From contig JAHDHQ010000002.1 of the NCBI GenBank assembly GCA_020631235.1, positions 20,336 through 84,335 on the forward strand: DNA of 64,000 bases, given 5' to 3'. Below, in pieces: positions 27,210 through 34,852 of this stretch; the first letter of the stretch is position 1, and the number at the start of each line of letters is the position of its first letter. Under the pieces are notes generated by a model. The model was not told the origin of the DNA. It searched no databases and saw only the letters and a program-made list of their open reading frames with translations. Source of the stretch: Saprospiraceae bacterium. GTDB lineage: Bacteria > Bacteroidota > Bacteroidia > Chitinophagales > Saprospiraceae. Both the position numbers and the translations under genes were made by a program.

Positions 27210-28519
27210 ATAAAAACAAGAACATACAAGATTCTTTTGAAGACATTAAGTTTCCATATGACGGAGATAAAATGTTTACTTCAATACAAGATAAACTGAA
27301 TAAAAAACGAAGAAAAAAAAGAATGATATGGTGGATATTTTTCATTTTATCTCTCTTTACCTGTATTCAATTATTTAGACCAGCATTGGACCACAAAAAA
27401 GAATCTCATATCCAGCAAGAATCATTAGAACAAAAAGTAAAGATCAAAAATGAAGATGGAACACACCTTCAAGATCTAATTTCTCAGGAAGAAGCTCTAA
27501 CAAACAACTCACGGACGAACCCAGTAATTGAAGCAAAACCAAAACAAAAAAGTGTTCCTAAAACACAAAAAACAAATGAAAACACAAGGAATGATTCCAC
27601 AGCTAATACCGCATATTATAAAAACAAAATAAGGTCTTCCCATCGGCCTATCATCAATAAATTTGATATTGAACAAGCAACAAAAAACCATCAACAAGCT
27701 ATCCCATCCGCAAACAATGAATCGCAAAAAAGAGCCATTAAAAATGTCAAACAGCACCCATTTGGGTTTACAAACTCATCCTTGATTAATAGACAAACAC
27801 TTCAGTCTTTTACCATTCCGATATTGAGATTAGAAAACTTGGACAATAGACTTATCGAAACTAATAACGAAAGGAAAAAAGGGGATTCACTAGCAAATAA
27901 TCAAACCAATCCATGGTCATTAGAGCTGGGATTTTTATATGACTTTATAAATGTCGATTTTCAAACTACTTTACCTACTGAAATACCTCAAGGATTGAGC
28001 AAGGCCAACTTCTCTGACTTTTCAGGATTTGGTTTTTATACGGGTTTGCGAAAAGAACTAAGGAGCAATTTCAGTCTTCACCTAGATCTTACTTATCGCC
28101 AATTAAACTATGAATTCTTTTATGTTGATATTGCCTCGATAGAGGTGATGCCGTATTATGCTTCAAACAGTTATACCTTCCTAGATCTTTCCCTATCATT
28201 AGCTTATTCTTTTGAGTACAAAAAGTGGCTAATCTCTCCACAACTTGGAATTACTGCTCCCTTGTGGTTTGGCAAATCGGGTTCGATCATCAATAATGAA
28301 GCTATTGTCACTGAGAAATCTTCCTTAGAAATCCAACAAAGCAGTAAAATTATGCCTAATGCTGGATTGTGCTTAGCTTATAAAATGAACCCTAAAATCT
28401 ATGTGTCAGGTGCTATAAACTATGTTTATCAAAGAAGATTAAATCTATATGATTATTACGAAAAAAGTATAAACCATCAAAGTGCAGTCCTAGCTTTACA
28501 TTACAGCATTGGCCAATAA
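27203..28519 (+). CDS. Single-pass membrane protein with C-terminal beta-barrel-like domain, putative anti-sigma factor
   Basis: 438 residues from a GTG that overlaps the sigma gene. The cytoplasmic part of about 40 residues (IQDSFEDIKFPYDGDKMFTS) ends in a basic stretch (KKRRKKRMIWW). One TM helix (WIFFILSLFTCIQLF) precedes a polar linker rich in Lys, Asn and Gln (60-230). A C-terminal barrel-like domain follows (WSLELGFLYDFINVDF, FGFYTGLRKELRSNFSLHLDL, MPNAGLCLAYKMNPKIYVSG, AVLALHYSIGQ). Same architecture as the protein at 21697-23064 with little obvious sequence identity. Role as anti-sigma factor that reads the outer membrane or cell wall is inference. Confidence 0.77.
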   Translation: MVNKNKNIQDSFEDIKFPYDGDKMFTSIQDKLNKKRRKKRMIWWIFFILSLFTCIQLFRPALDHKKESHIQQESLEQKVKIKNEDGTHLQDLISQEEALTNNSRTNPVIEAKPKQKSVPKTQKTNENTRNDSTANTAYYKNKIRSSHRPIINKFDIEQATKNHQQAIPSANNESQKRAIKNVKQHPFGFTNSSLINRQTLQSFTIPILRLENLDNRLIETNNERKKGDSLANNQTNPWSLELGFLYDFINVDFQTTLPTEIPQGLSKANFSDFSGFGFYTGLRKELRSNFSLHLDLTYRQLNYEFFYVDIASIEVMPYYASNSYTFLDLSLSLAYSFEYKKWLISPQLGITAPLWFGKSGSIINNEAIVTEKSSLEIQQSSKIMPNAGLCLAYKMNPKIYVSGAINYVYQRRLNLYDYYEKSINHQSAVLALHYSIGQ

Positions 28520-28562
28520 AAGAAACATCAGAGCAGCATATTTGCAGGAACTTAGATAAAAC

Positions 28563-28592
28563 TTGTCCAGATGGTAGCAAATAATTACTTTG
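28563..28592 (+). promoter_or_regulatory. Candidate promoter (TTG-N19-TTACTTTG)
   Basis: TTG at 28563-28565 and TTACTTTG at 28585-28592, 19 bp apart, fit the Bacteroidota TTG / TAnnTTTG pattern with one mismatch. The gene at 28609 begins 16 bp further on, giving a very short leader. Confidence 0.42.
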
Positions 28593-28608
28593 CACAAAAT
28601 CTTGCTAC

Positions 28609-30000
28609 ATGAAACGCAAACACTTTCTGCAAACCATTCTCGGTGCTTCCATAGGCGCCAATCTTCCAAAATCCATAGACCTCTTTGATACTAATAGTCA
28701 TAAACAACTACTAAAATCTGTGGAAAAACCAGTCGATGGTTCTATGTACGGATTTGCTGATATGGCTATAAACAAAGTAAAGGTCGGAATTATTGGATGC
28801 GGAAATAGAGGAAAATCACTCATCGAAATGTTTCCTTACCTGATCGAAAAGGGATACACCGAAATCGTTGCTCTGTGCGATATCAGACAAGAGCATTGCA
28901 ATAAAGCTGCTGAAAAATTAAGTAAATACCAAGGTACTAAGCCACAACTATACGGCAAAAATGAAAATGACTGGCAACAGTTAGTCAAACAAGATAATGT
29001 GGATTTGGTGCTGATATGCACTCCTTGGCGATGGCATACACCTATGGCGCTTTACGGGATGGAACATGGAAAGCATGTAGCCTGCGAAGTGCCCATTGCT
29101 TATACCATGGAGGATTGTTGGAAGCTAGTAGAAACAGCAGAAAAAACTAGGCGCCACTGCATAATGATTGAAAACTGTTGCTACAACGATGAGGAATTGT
29201 GGCTGTTAAATATGGTACAACAAGGCGTTTTTGGCGATATCACACATACCGAAGGAGCTTATCTACATGATTTGAGAGCGCATTTATTAAGTGAGGATTA
29301 TTATGAGGGCCAATGGCGTTTAATGCAACATAAGGAGCGGGATGGTAATTTTTACACAACTCATGGATTAGGACCATGCAGTATGTATCTAGATATTGGA
29401 AGAGGAGATCGTTATGACCACCTAACTTCTATGAGCTCACGCGAATTAAACTTGAGTGAAACCGCTAAAAAACAAGGATCAAATCATACAAACATTACAT
29501 GCGGAGACCTAAACACCACAATGATCAAAACCGCTAAAGGTAAATCCATCATGCTCCAATTCGATGTGCATACTGGCAGACCTTATTCAAGGATTAATAA
29601 ATTAGTGGGTACCCAGGCGGTACATGATGGTTATCCCAGCAAATTGTATGTCGATAATGGAGAACTTATTTATTGGGGGCATAAATGGTTGGAGCCCAAC
29701 GAATATGAAGCCTACAAAGACAAGTATCGTCATCCTATGATTAAGAGACTAAAATCCATTAGTGACAACTTTAAACAAGGACATGGAGGAATGGATTTTG
29801 TCATGATGTATCGATTAATACGTTGTCTTAATCTTGGCTTGCCCTTAGATTTAAATGTATATGATGGAGTTATGTGGAGCGCCATCACTCCCCTATCAGA
29901 ATTGTCAGTGGCCAGTAAAAGTGCTTCAGTAGATGTTCCTGATTTTACTGGAGGACTCTGGGAGAAACATGCAGAAATTGAAATTATGCGAGACATATAA
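28609..30000 (+). CDS. Gfo/Idh/MocA-family protein, glycoside hydrolase family 109-like
   Basis: 463 residues. A weak export-type N-terminus (MKRKHFLQTILGASIGANLP) is followed by a Rossmann fold with VGIIGCGNRGKSL at about residue 55-70. Segments that I recognise from GH109 alpha-N-acetylgalactosaminidases follow: TPWRWHTPMAL, EVPIAYTMEDCWKLV, HCIMIENCCY, LNMVQQGVFGDITH, HDLR, TTHGLGP, YLDIGRGDRYDHLTSM, GHGGMDFVM, VYDGVMWSAI and DFTGGLW. GH109 enzymes cleave glycosides by NAD-dependent redox chemistry with tightly bound cofactor. Whether this one uses GalNAc is inferred. It is followed after 14 bp by a propeller lipoprotein, so the two form an operon. The alternative is an ordinary dehydrogenase. 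Confidence 0.87.
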   Translation: MKRKHFLQTILGASIGANLPKSIDLFDTNSHKQLLKSVEKPVDGSMYGFADMAINKVKVGIIGCGNRGKSLIEMFPYLIEKGYTEIVALCDIRQEHCNKAAEKLSKYQGTKPQLYGKNENDWQQLVKQDNVDLVLICTPWRWHTPMALYGMEHGKHVACEVPIAYTMEDCWKLVETAEKTRRHCIMIENCCYNDEELWLLNMVQQGVFGDITHTEGAYLHDLRAHLLSEDYYEGQWRLMQHKERDGNFYTTHGLGPCSMYLDIGRGDRYDHLTSMSSRELNLSETAKKQGSNHTNITCGDLNTTMIKTAKGKSIMLQFDVHTGRPYSRINKLVGTQAVHDGYPSKLYVDNGELIYWGHKWLEPNEYEAYKDKYRHPMIKRLKSISDNFKQGHGGMDFVMMYRLIRCLNLGLPLDLNVYDGVMWSAITPLSELSVASKSASVDVPDFTGGLWEKHAEIEIMRDI

Positions 30001-30014
30001 TGCCATAATCTATC

Positions 30015-31061
30015 ATGAAACGCATTACATTATTATTCTTTTCCTTGGTCACCCTCGCGTGTCAGTCTCAAAATAAAGACCAAAATAAACAGCTAAACAC
30101 AGTTCCATTTCTACATGAAAAAAATGCCCAAATTGCTGAGTATGTAATCAGTGCTTACGAAGACTCTAATGGAAATTTGTGGTTCGGCACCTTATCTAAA
30201 GGAATAGCCAAATATGATGGAACAGAGCTGTCATACTTGACAAAAAAAGATGGTCTGCCATCGGAGAGAGTATTACATGTTTTAGAAGATAAAGATGGTT
30301 TTTTATGGTTCAATACCGGGCAAGGTATTTCTAAGTATGATGGTCATTCGTTTACCAATTTTCTTGTAAACGACGCTGATTTTAGGAGTCATTCAGTAAG
30401 TTGTTCGCTCATCGACTCTAAGGGAAACTTCTGGATAGGAACATGGGGAGGAGTTTACTTATTTGATGGGAAAGGTTTTACCCCTTTCGAGCTACCAACA
30501 CCTCAAGTTAGCACTCCCTTAAACCCAGACACCAAAGATTGGATAACAGATATCGTAGAAGATACAGAAGGGAATATATGGTTTGCCAGAGATGGCTTTG
30601 GAGCCTACAAATATGATGGACTATCTTTTAAACATTATTTAAAAAGAGATGGACTACATGCTAATGGTGTAACAGATATAGAAATAGATGGAGATACTAT
30701 TTGGTTTGGAACCCGAGTAGCCGAGATGGATCATCCAGATCCAACTAAACGTTTTGGAAAGGCTGGCATCAATATATTAGTGGATGATAAAATCACAGCT
30801 TTCCCTGATGTTCCAGGATTCAACACAGATGATGTCTATTCTATTTTCAATGATCAAGTAGGACATATTTGGATCAGTACAAAAAGTAATGGAGTCTATA
30901 GATACCAAAATGGAACATTTAAAAACTATCCTGTGCCTATTTCTATCACAGGTATGTGTCTAGACTCAAGAGGTCAAATTTGGATGGCAGGCGCTGGCGG
31001 TTTATACAAAGTAAATACATCTGATAAACTAACTAATGTCACTTTAAAAGGTCCTTGGTAA
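30015..31061 (+). CDS. Reg_prop (two-component regulator propeller) repeat lipoprotein
   Basis: 348 residues with a lipoprotein signal (MKRITLLFFSLVTLAC). It consists of about seven propeller strands of the Reg_prop type: SNGNLWFGTLSKGIAKYDG, DKDGFLWFNTGQGISKYDG, SKGNFWIGTWGGVYLFDG, TEGNIWFARDGFGAYKYDG, GDTIWFGT, GHIWISTKSNGVYRYQNG and GQIWMAGAGGLYKV. In hybrid two-component systems such propellers sense extracellular glycans; here there is no TM, kinase or HTH part, so it is a free-standing lipid-anchored propeller. It is probably co-expressed with the GH109-like protein. A binding or sensing role is inferred; an enzyme is also possible. Confidence 0.88.
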   Translation: MKRITLLFFSLVTLACQSQNKDQNKQLNTVPFLHEKNAQIAEYVISAYEDSNGNLWFGTLSKGIAKYDGTELSYLTKKDGLPSERVLHVLEDKDGFLWFNTGQGISKYDGHSFTNFLVNDADFRSHSVSCSLIDSKGNFWIGTWGGVYLFDGKGFTPFELPTPQVSTPLNPDTKDWITDIVEDTEGNIWFARDGFGAYKYDGLSFKHYLKRDGLHANGVTDIEIDGDTIWFGTRVAEMDHPDPTKRFGKAGINILVDDKITAFPDVPGFNTDDVYSIFNDQVGHIWISTKSNGVYRYQNGTFKNYPVPISITGMCLDSRGQIWMAGAGGLYKVNTSDKLTNVTLKGPW

Positions 31062-31118
31062 GTCTCTCATCTGATCCATACGTGGTTCTGATTCTCTATC
31101 ATTATAAGCTTTAAAGCC

Positions 31119-31233
31119 ACCAAAGGAAAAACAGTCAACACATCAGGAATTATTGCTAAGACATTTGGGAGTTTTAGACAATCACTAAGGAATTATTGCC
31201 TATTTTCCTAGTCCCCATATACTCCATCTTTGT
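31119..31233 (+). promoter_or_regulatory. Shared upstream control module, copy A (before the cupredoxin gene)
   Basis: This 115-bp block matches the block at 32965-33079 without gaps: a 24-bp identical segment at its start (31119-31142), CTAAGGAA at offset 66, GCCTATT at offset 79 and CTCCATCTTTGT at offset 103. Three AGGAA boxes start at 31124, 31145 and 31188 (spacings 21 and 43 bp, close to two and four helical turns). Here AGGAATTATTGC occurs twice (31145-31156, 31188-31199). CATCTTTG at 31225-31232 could be the -7 element; no -33 TTG is seen, which fits an activator-dependent promoter. Confidence 0.7.
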
Positions 31234-31268
31234 GGTGTTAATTTTAATAAATCACAAAAATGTATACC

Positions 31269-31931
31269 ATGAACAAAATAGCAACATTATTAATCTTTTT
31301 TCTTTCTATGTCAATGTCGTTTGCTCAAACAACACAGATTGACCTTACACAAGTGCCTGGGGCCTTTAAAAGTACTGAACTTGCTTTGGAAGCCGGCACC
31401 TATCAGTTTAACATTATCAATGAAGGCGTAGACCATGAAGTTGGTTTTGTTTTAGTTCCTAAAGGAAAATATGATCCATCTAATCACATAAAAGAAGCCT
31501 ATGTAACAGCACCGGTTGCAACAGGAAAAAATTCCTTGACGAATGAAGTTACACTTGGCGCAGGTGAATATGAATATTTCTGTCCATTGAATCCGACAGC
31601 TAAACATTCGCTAGTCGTACATGATAAAGTCGAAACACTGGAGTTAATCCAAACACCTGGTACATTCAACAAAACACAGCTGACATTACAAGCCGGTGAT
31701 GCTATACAATTTCAGATTGCTAATCAAGGCGTAAATCATGAAGTAGGTTTTGTACTGGTTCCCAAAGGAAAGTACCAGCAGACCGATCATATACCAGCTG
31801 CCTATGTCAAGGCTCCTGTTCCCGAAGGACAACATTCGATGACAAATATTTTGACACTAGATGCAGGAGAATATGAATACTTCTGTCCGTTGAATCCAAC
31901 ACCTAAGTATACTTTAACTGTAGTGCAATAA
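31269..31931 (+). CDS. Secreted tandem cupredoxin-like protein
   Basis: 220 residues from the second Met (31269; the ATG at 31260 adds three residues), with signal peptide MNKIATLLIFFLSMSMSFAQ. Two repeats of about 100 residues share TYQFNIINEGVDHEVGFVLVPKGKY / IQFQIANQGVNHEVGFVLVPKGKY and GEYEYFCPLNP. The pattern of His, then Cys-x(7)-His, is that of type-1 copper sites. In the first repeat His56, Cys105 and His113 are present. In the second His157 and Cys206 are present, but the last ligand is Tyr214. So perhaps only the first domain binds copper normally. A periplasmic electron-transfer or metal-handling role is inferred. It has its own terminator and the shared control module upstream. 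Confidence 0.83.
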   Translation: MNKIATLLIFFLSMSMSFAQTTQIDLTQVPGAFKSTELALEAGTYQFNIINEGVDHEVGFVLVPKGKYDPSNHIKEAYVTAPVATGKNSLTNEVTLGAGEYEYFCPLNPTAKHSLVVHDKVETLELIQTPGTFNKTQLTLQAGDAIQFQIANQGVNHEVGFVLVPKGKYQQTDHIPAAYVKAPVPEGQHSMTNILTLDAGEYEYFCPLNPTPKYTLTVVQ

Positions 31932-31962
31932 ATACTTTAGTTTTTCATAATTTACTTTTTAT

Positions 31963-31996
31963 GGTTATGCCAATCTTTACTTGGCATAACCTTTTT
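31963..31996 (+). terminator. Intrinsic terminator after the cupredoxin gene
   Basis: An 11-bp perfect stem (31963-31973 with 31981-31991), 7-nt loop and five T. Confidence 0.85.
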
Positions 31997-32115
31997 AACG
32001 TTAATAAACTAATATTTCTAAATCACCTAACATGTCAATAAACGACACTAAATTCGTTGAGTATCGCATCAAAAAACACAAATGCTTGTTTTACCTTCAT
32101 CAAAATCAATGATCT

Positions 32116-32937
32116 ATGAAGTACCTTGGAAATACAGACGAATATTTTGAAATAGCGACATTGGACAAAAATCCATACCTCCAAGAGCAAGCCATAGAAG
32201 GACAGTTTTCTATGCTTTGGTTTCTTGAGGATGACAATTCGATGGTCATTGATGCGGAAGCACGAAGCTTTAATCAAAACGAAATCCTGTTCTTAACTTC
32301 ATTAAACAACATTGAAATACAACAAATCAAAAAGCATCACTTTTTGCGTTTTAATAAAGCTTTCCATTGCATAATCAACCATGATAGTGAAGTAGGTTGT
32401 AGGGGAATACTCTTCTACGGTTCCAATAATACACCAACCTTAAGACCAAACAACGAACAATTATCCATCTTAGAAACCGTGTGGAAAATGCTCGTCATTG
32501 AAATGAAAGCAAGCGACAATCTCCAGCTCGAAATGTTACAGATGATGCTAAAGCGGATACTCCTTCTAAGCACCAGAATGTATAAATCACAAACTAATTA
32601 TCAAGCAATAGACGAAGGACAAACCGACATTGTACGCGAATTTAATTTCCAAGTAGAGCAACATTTTAAAGAAAAGCACAGCGTGGCGGAATATGCAGCC
32701 CTACTCAATAAATCGCCCAAAACCCTATCTAACCTCTTCAGTAAATTAAGCGGCAAATCACCACTCCAAATTATCCAATCTAGAATCATGCTTGAAGTAA
32801 GGCGCTTACTGAGATATACCGACAAACCCATATCCGAAATTGGTTATGAGGTAGGATTTATGGATATCCAGTCGTTTAGTAGATTCTTCAAAAAACATCA
32901 AGGAGTTTCTCCTAGTGTATATAGAACTAATGATTAA
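32116..32937 (+). CDS. AraC-family transcriptional regulator
   Basis: 273 residues. The N-terminal cupin-like ligand domain (FSMLWFLEDDNSMVIDAEARSF, NEILFLTSLNNIEIQQ, HFLRFNKAFHCI) leads into the C-terminal AraC DNA-binding domain at about 175-272. That domain contains SVAEYAALLNKSPKTLSNLF and KPISEIGYEVGFMDIQSFSRFFKKHQGVSPSVYR. It lies exactly between the two transcription units that share the upstream control module (31119-31233 and 32965-33079), so it is the best candidate for their regulator (inference). Four cysteines (HCII, GCRG) are not arranged as an obvious redox sensor. Confidence 0.93.
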   Translation: MKYLGNTDEYFEIATLDKNPYLQEQAIEGQFSMLWFLEDDNSMVIDAEARSFNQNEILFLTSLNNIEIQQIKKHHFLRFNKAFHCIINHDSEVGCRGILFYGSNNTPTLRPNNEQLSILETVWKMLVIEMKASDNLQLEMLQMMLKRILLLSTRMYKSQTNYQAIDEGQTDIVREFNFQVEQHFKEKHSVAEYAALLNKSPKTLSNLFSKLSGKSPLQIIQSRIMLEVRRLLRYTDKPISEIGYEVGFMDIQSFSRFFKKHQGVSPSVYRTND

Positions 32938-32964
32938 CGGGACATTTTTTTAGGCCAACATTGG

Positions 32965-33079
32965 ACCAAAGGAAAAACAGTCAACACAGAAGGAAATATC
33001 GACAATAGGCCTGGGAAATATTGATAATCTCTAAGGAAAAACGGCCTATTTACCACCCACTTTTCTGCTCCATCTTTGT
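32965..33079 (+). promoter_or_regulatory. Shared upstream control module, copy B (before the AhpD-like operon)
   Basis: Ungapped counterpart of the block at 31119-31233. The 24-bp identical segment is at 32965-32988. AGGAA boxes start at 32970, 32991 and 33034 (again 21 and 43 bp apart). GCCTATT is at 33044, and CTCCATCTTTGT at 33068-33079 contains CATCTTTG as possible -7 element. The gene it precedes starts 37 bp later. Sequence between the boxes differs from copy A, so the conserved parts are likely under selection as binding sites. Confidence 0.7.
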
Positions 33080-33116
33080 ATTGTAATTAATTAGTAAGAC
33101 ATTAAAATATAATACA

Positions 33117-33665
33117 ATGAGAACATTCACAGTACCTACAAAAGCAGAAGTATCCGCAAGTAACCAAGCCATTTTTAATCAATTGGAGCAAGGTCTTGGA
33201 TTCGTACCAAATCTATATGCATACTACGCAAAAAATGACACAGCTTTGGCTGATTACTTAGCACTTCAAAACCGAAAGTCTACGCTATCTAAAAAGGAAA
33301 GAGAAGTCATCAATCTAGTCGTAAGTGAGTATAATGGTTGTCGATATTGCCAATCCGCACACACAGTTTTAGCCGGTATGAATGGATTTGATGAAAACCA
33401 AATTTTAGAGCTAAGATCAGGAAGTGCAAGTTTTGACAGTAAGCTTGACGCTTTAGCAAAATTCACACTGGATATCGCTAAAAATCAAGGAAATGCGAAA
33501 GAAGCAACAAAAGAAGCATTTTTTGCAGCCGGATATTCAGAAGCAAACATGATCGACCTTGTGATTATAGTTGGAGACAAAGTTATTAGCAATTACATTC
33601 ATAACTTGACAGGTTTTGCTATTGATTTTCCTTTAGCTAAATCGTTGGAGCTAGAAACAGCCTAA
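33117..33665 (+). CDS. AhpD-like / carboxymuconolactone decarboxylase-family protein
   Basis: 182 residues, cytoplasmic (no signal). CMD-family helical core: VPNLYAYYAKNDTALADYLAL, KKEREVINLVVSEYNGCRYCQSAHTVLA. The active CxxC is Cys75-x-x-Cys78 with His82, as in AhpD-type thiol peroxidase partners and peroxidase-related enzymes. It probably detoxifies peroxides or reactive carbonyls using thiols. First gene of the run 33117-35722, and preceded by the shared control module. The linkage with an OsmC-like gene strengthens a peroxide/thiol stress role. Confidence 0.9.
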   Translation: MRTFTVPTKAEVSASNQAIFNQLEQGLGFVPNLYAYYAKNDTALADYLALQNRKSTLSKKEREVINLVVSEYNGCRYCQSAHTVLAGMNGFDENQILELRSGSASFDSKLDALAKFTLDIAKNQGNAKEATKEAFFAAGYSEANMIDLVIIVGDKVISNYIHNLTGFAIDFPLAKSLELETA

Positions 33666-33705
33666 ATAAATCAATTATTTCATAACTCGTTTAAACTTAA
33701 GCATT

Positions 33706-34134
33706 ATGGCAAGTGCAATAAACATAAAAAATATACCCAGCGGATACCAATCCATAATCACTAATGGAAAACACACAGTTATTGGAGACGAACCAATAAA
33801 AAGTGGTGGAACAGATCTTGGTCTAAAACCTACAGAATTTATTTTAGCTGGATTAGCTTTGTGCAAGGCAGCTACCATAAGACATCACGCTAGAAAGGAA
33901 GGATGGACCATCGGTGAAATTGACGCTACTATGTCTCAAAAAGTTAGAAAAAATAGTGCGGGAAAATTTGTCACCCAGGTGTTTACAGAAATCTCCATAG
34001 AAGGAGACATCAGCGATACGCAACGAGAAATCCTCATTAAGAAAGCAGATGATTGTTATGTTCAACGATTGCTTGAAGACGAATGGAACATAGAACATGC
34101 GATTGAAAAAGCAGAGCCAGTTTTTTCGATCTAA
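33706..34134 (+). CDS. OsmC/Ohr-family protein
   Basis: 142 residues. OsmC fold with the two family cysteines: Cys53 in GLALCKAATIRHHARKEG and Cys117 in KADDCYVQRLLED. Motif GGTDLGLKPTEFILAGLALC matches the conserved GxxxGxxPxELLLAALAxC. These proteins reduce organic hydroperoxides through the paired cysteines. 40 bp behind the AhpD-like gene and 9 bp before the DM13 lipoprotein, so in one operon. Confidence 0.92.
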   Translation: MASAINIKNIPSGYQSIITNGKHTVIGDEPIKSGGTDLGLKPTEFILAGLALCKAATIRHHARKEGWTIGEIDATMSQKVRKNSAGKFVTQVFTEISIEGDISDTQREILIKKADDCYVQRLLEDEWNIEHAIEKAEPVFSI

Positions 34135-34143
34135 GTATTAAAA

Positions 34144-34842
34144 ATGTCAAAACATTACCTTATGAAAGCGCTGAAGTTAAGTGTAGGATTTGTCAGTATC
34201 CTTTGGCTGCAAGCATGTATATCTGATGACTATATTGATGATAATATCGAACCCGTTTTACAAATCGTTTCGAATATAGATACCCTGGAAATAAACACCA
34301 GTTTCCAAATTGAGTATCAGTACTTTAATAACATTGGACAATCCGAAACAGTAGAAGTTATTTGGACTAGTACTGATCCAGATATTATAGATATAGATGC
34401 TGCAGGCTTAGCTACAGCCTTTCAATTAGGTAGTGCAGCAATAAAGGCAGAAACCACTGTTGATGGAGTCGAAAGCAGTGATGTGCTAAATATTGCTGTG
34501 GGAGCATTCACTACGTTTGAAGAAGAGCCAGCAATCATTGAAGGATCTATTGTTACTACTTCATCATATGAACTGGAAGGGGATTTTACATATGAATCGA
34601 CGGCCGATGGTGTGCGTCTAGCTTTTAAAGAAAACTATGAGGCTTCCACGGCTCTCCCTGGCTTGTATGTTTATCTTTCTAACAATAATAATTCGATTGC
34701 TAACGCATTTGAAATTGGTAAAGTGGAGACCTTCAGTGGCGTCCATGATTATGAGATTCCCAATGTCTCACTTAGTGATTATTCCTATATCGTTTACTAT
34801 TGCAAACCCTTTAATGTAAAAGTTGGAGAAGGCGCATTTTAA
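34144..34842 (+). CDS. Lipoprotein with Big2-like and DM13 domains
   Basis: 232 residues; the lipoprotein signal (MKALKLSVGFVSILWLQAC) begins at the second Met, 34162, which may be the true start. Residues of about 40-120 look like a bacterial Ig-like (Big2) domain (VIWTSTDPDIIDIDAAGLATAF). Residues of about 130-232 match the DM13 domain: YELEGDFTYESTADGVRLAFKENY, LPGLYVYLSNN, YSYIVYYCKPFNVKVGEGAF. The DM13 domain is thought to bind a redox cofactor or take part in electron transfer, with a near-invariant Cys that is present here. It sits in the same operon as AhpD-like and OsmC-like genes, which suggests a redox role at the outer membrane. Confidence 0.85.
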   Translation: MSKHYLMKALKLSVGFVSILWLQACISDDYIDDNIEPVLQIVSNIDTLEINTSFQIEYQYFNNIGQSETVEVIWTSTDPDIIDIDAAGLATAFQLGSAAIKAETTVDGVESSDVLNIAVGAFTTFEEEPAIIEGSIVTTSSYELEGDFTYESTADGVRLAFKENYEASTALPGLYVYLSNNNNSIANAFEIGKVETFSGVHDYEIPNVSLSDYSYIVYYCKPFNVKVGEGAF

Positions 34843-34852
34843 TATCAAACCA

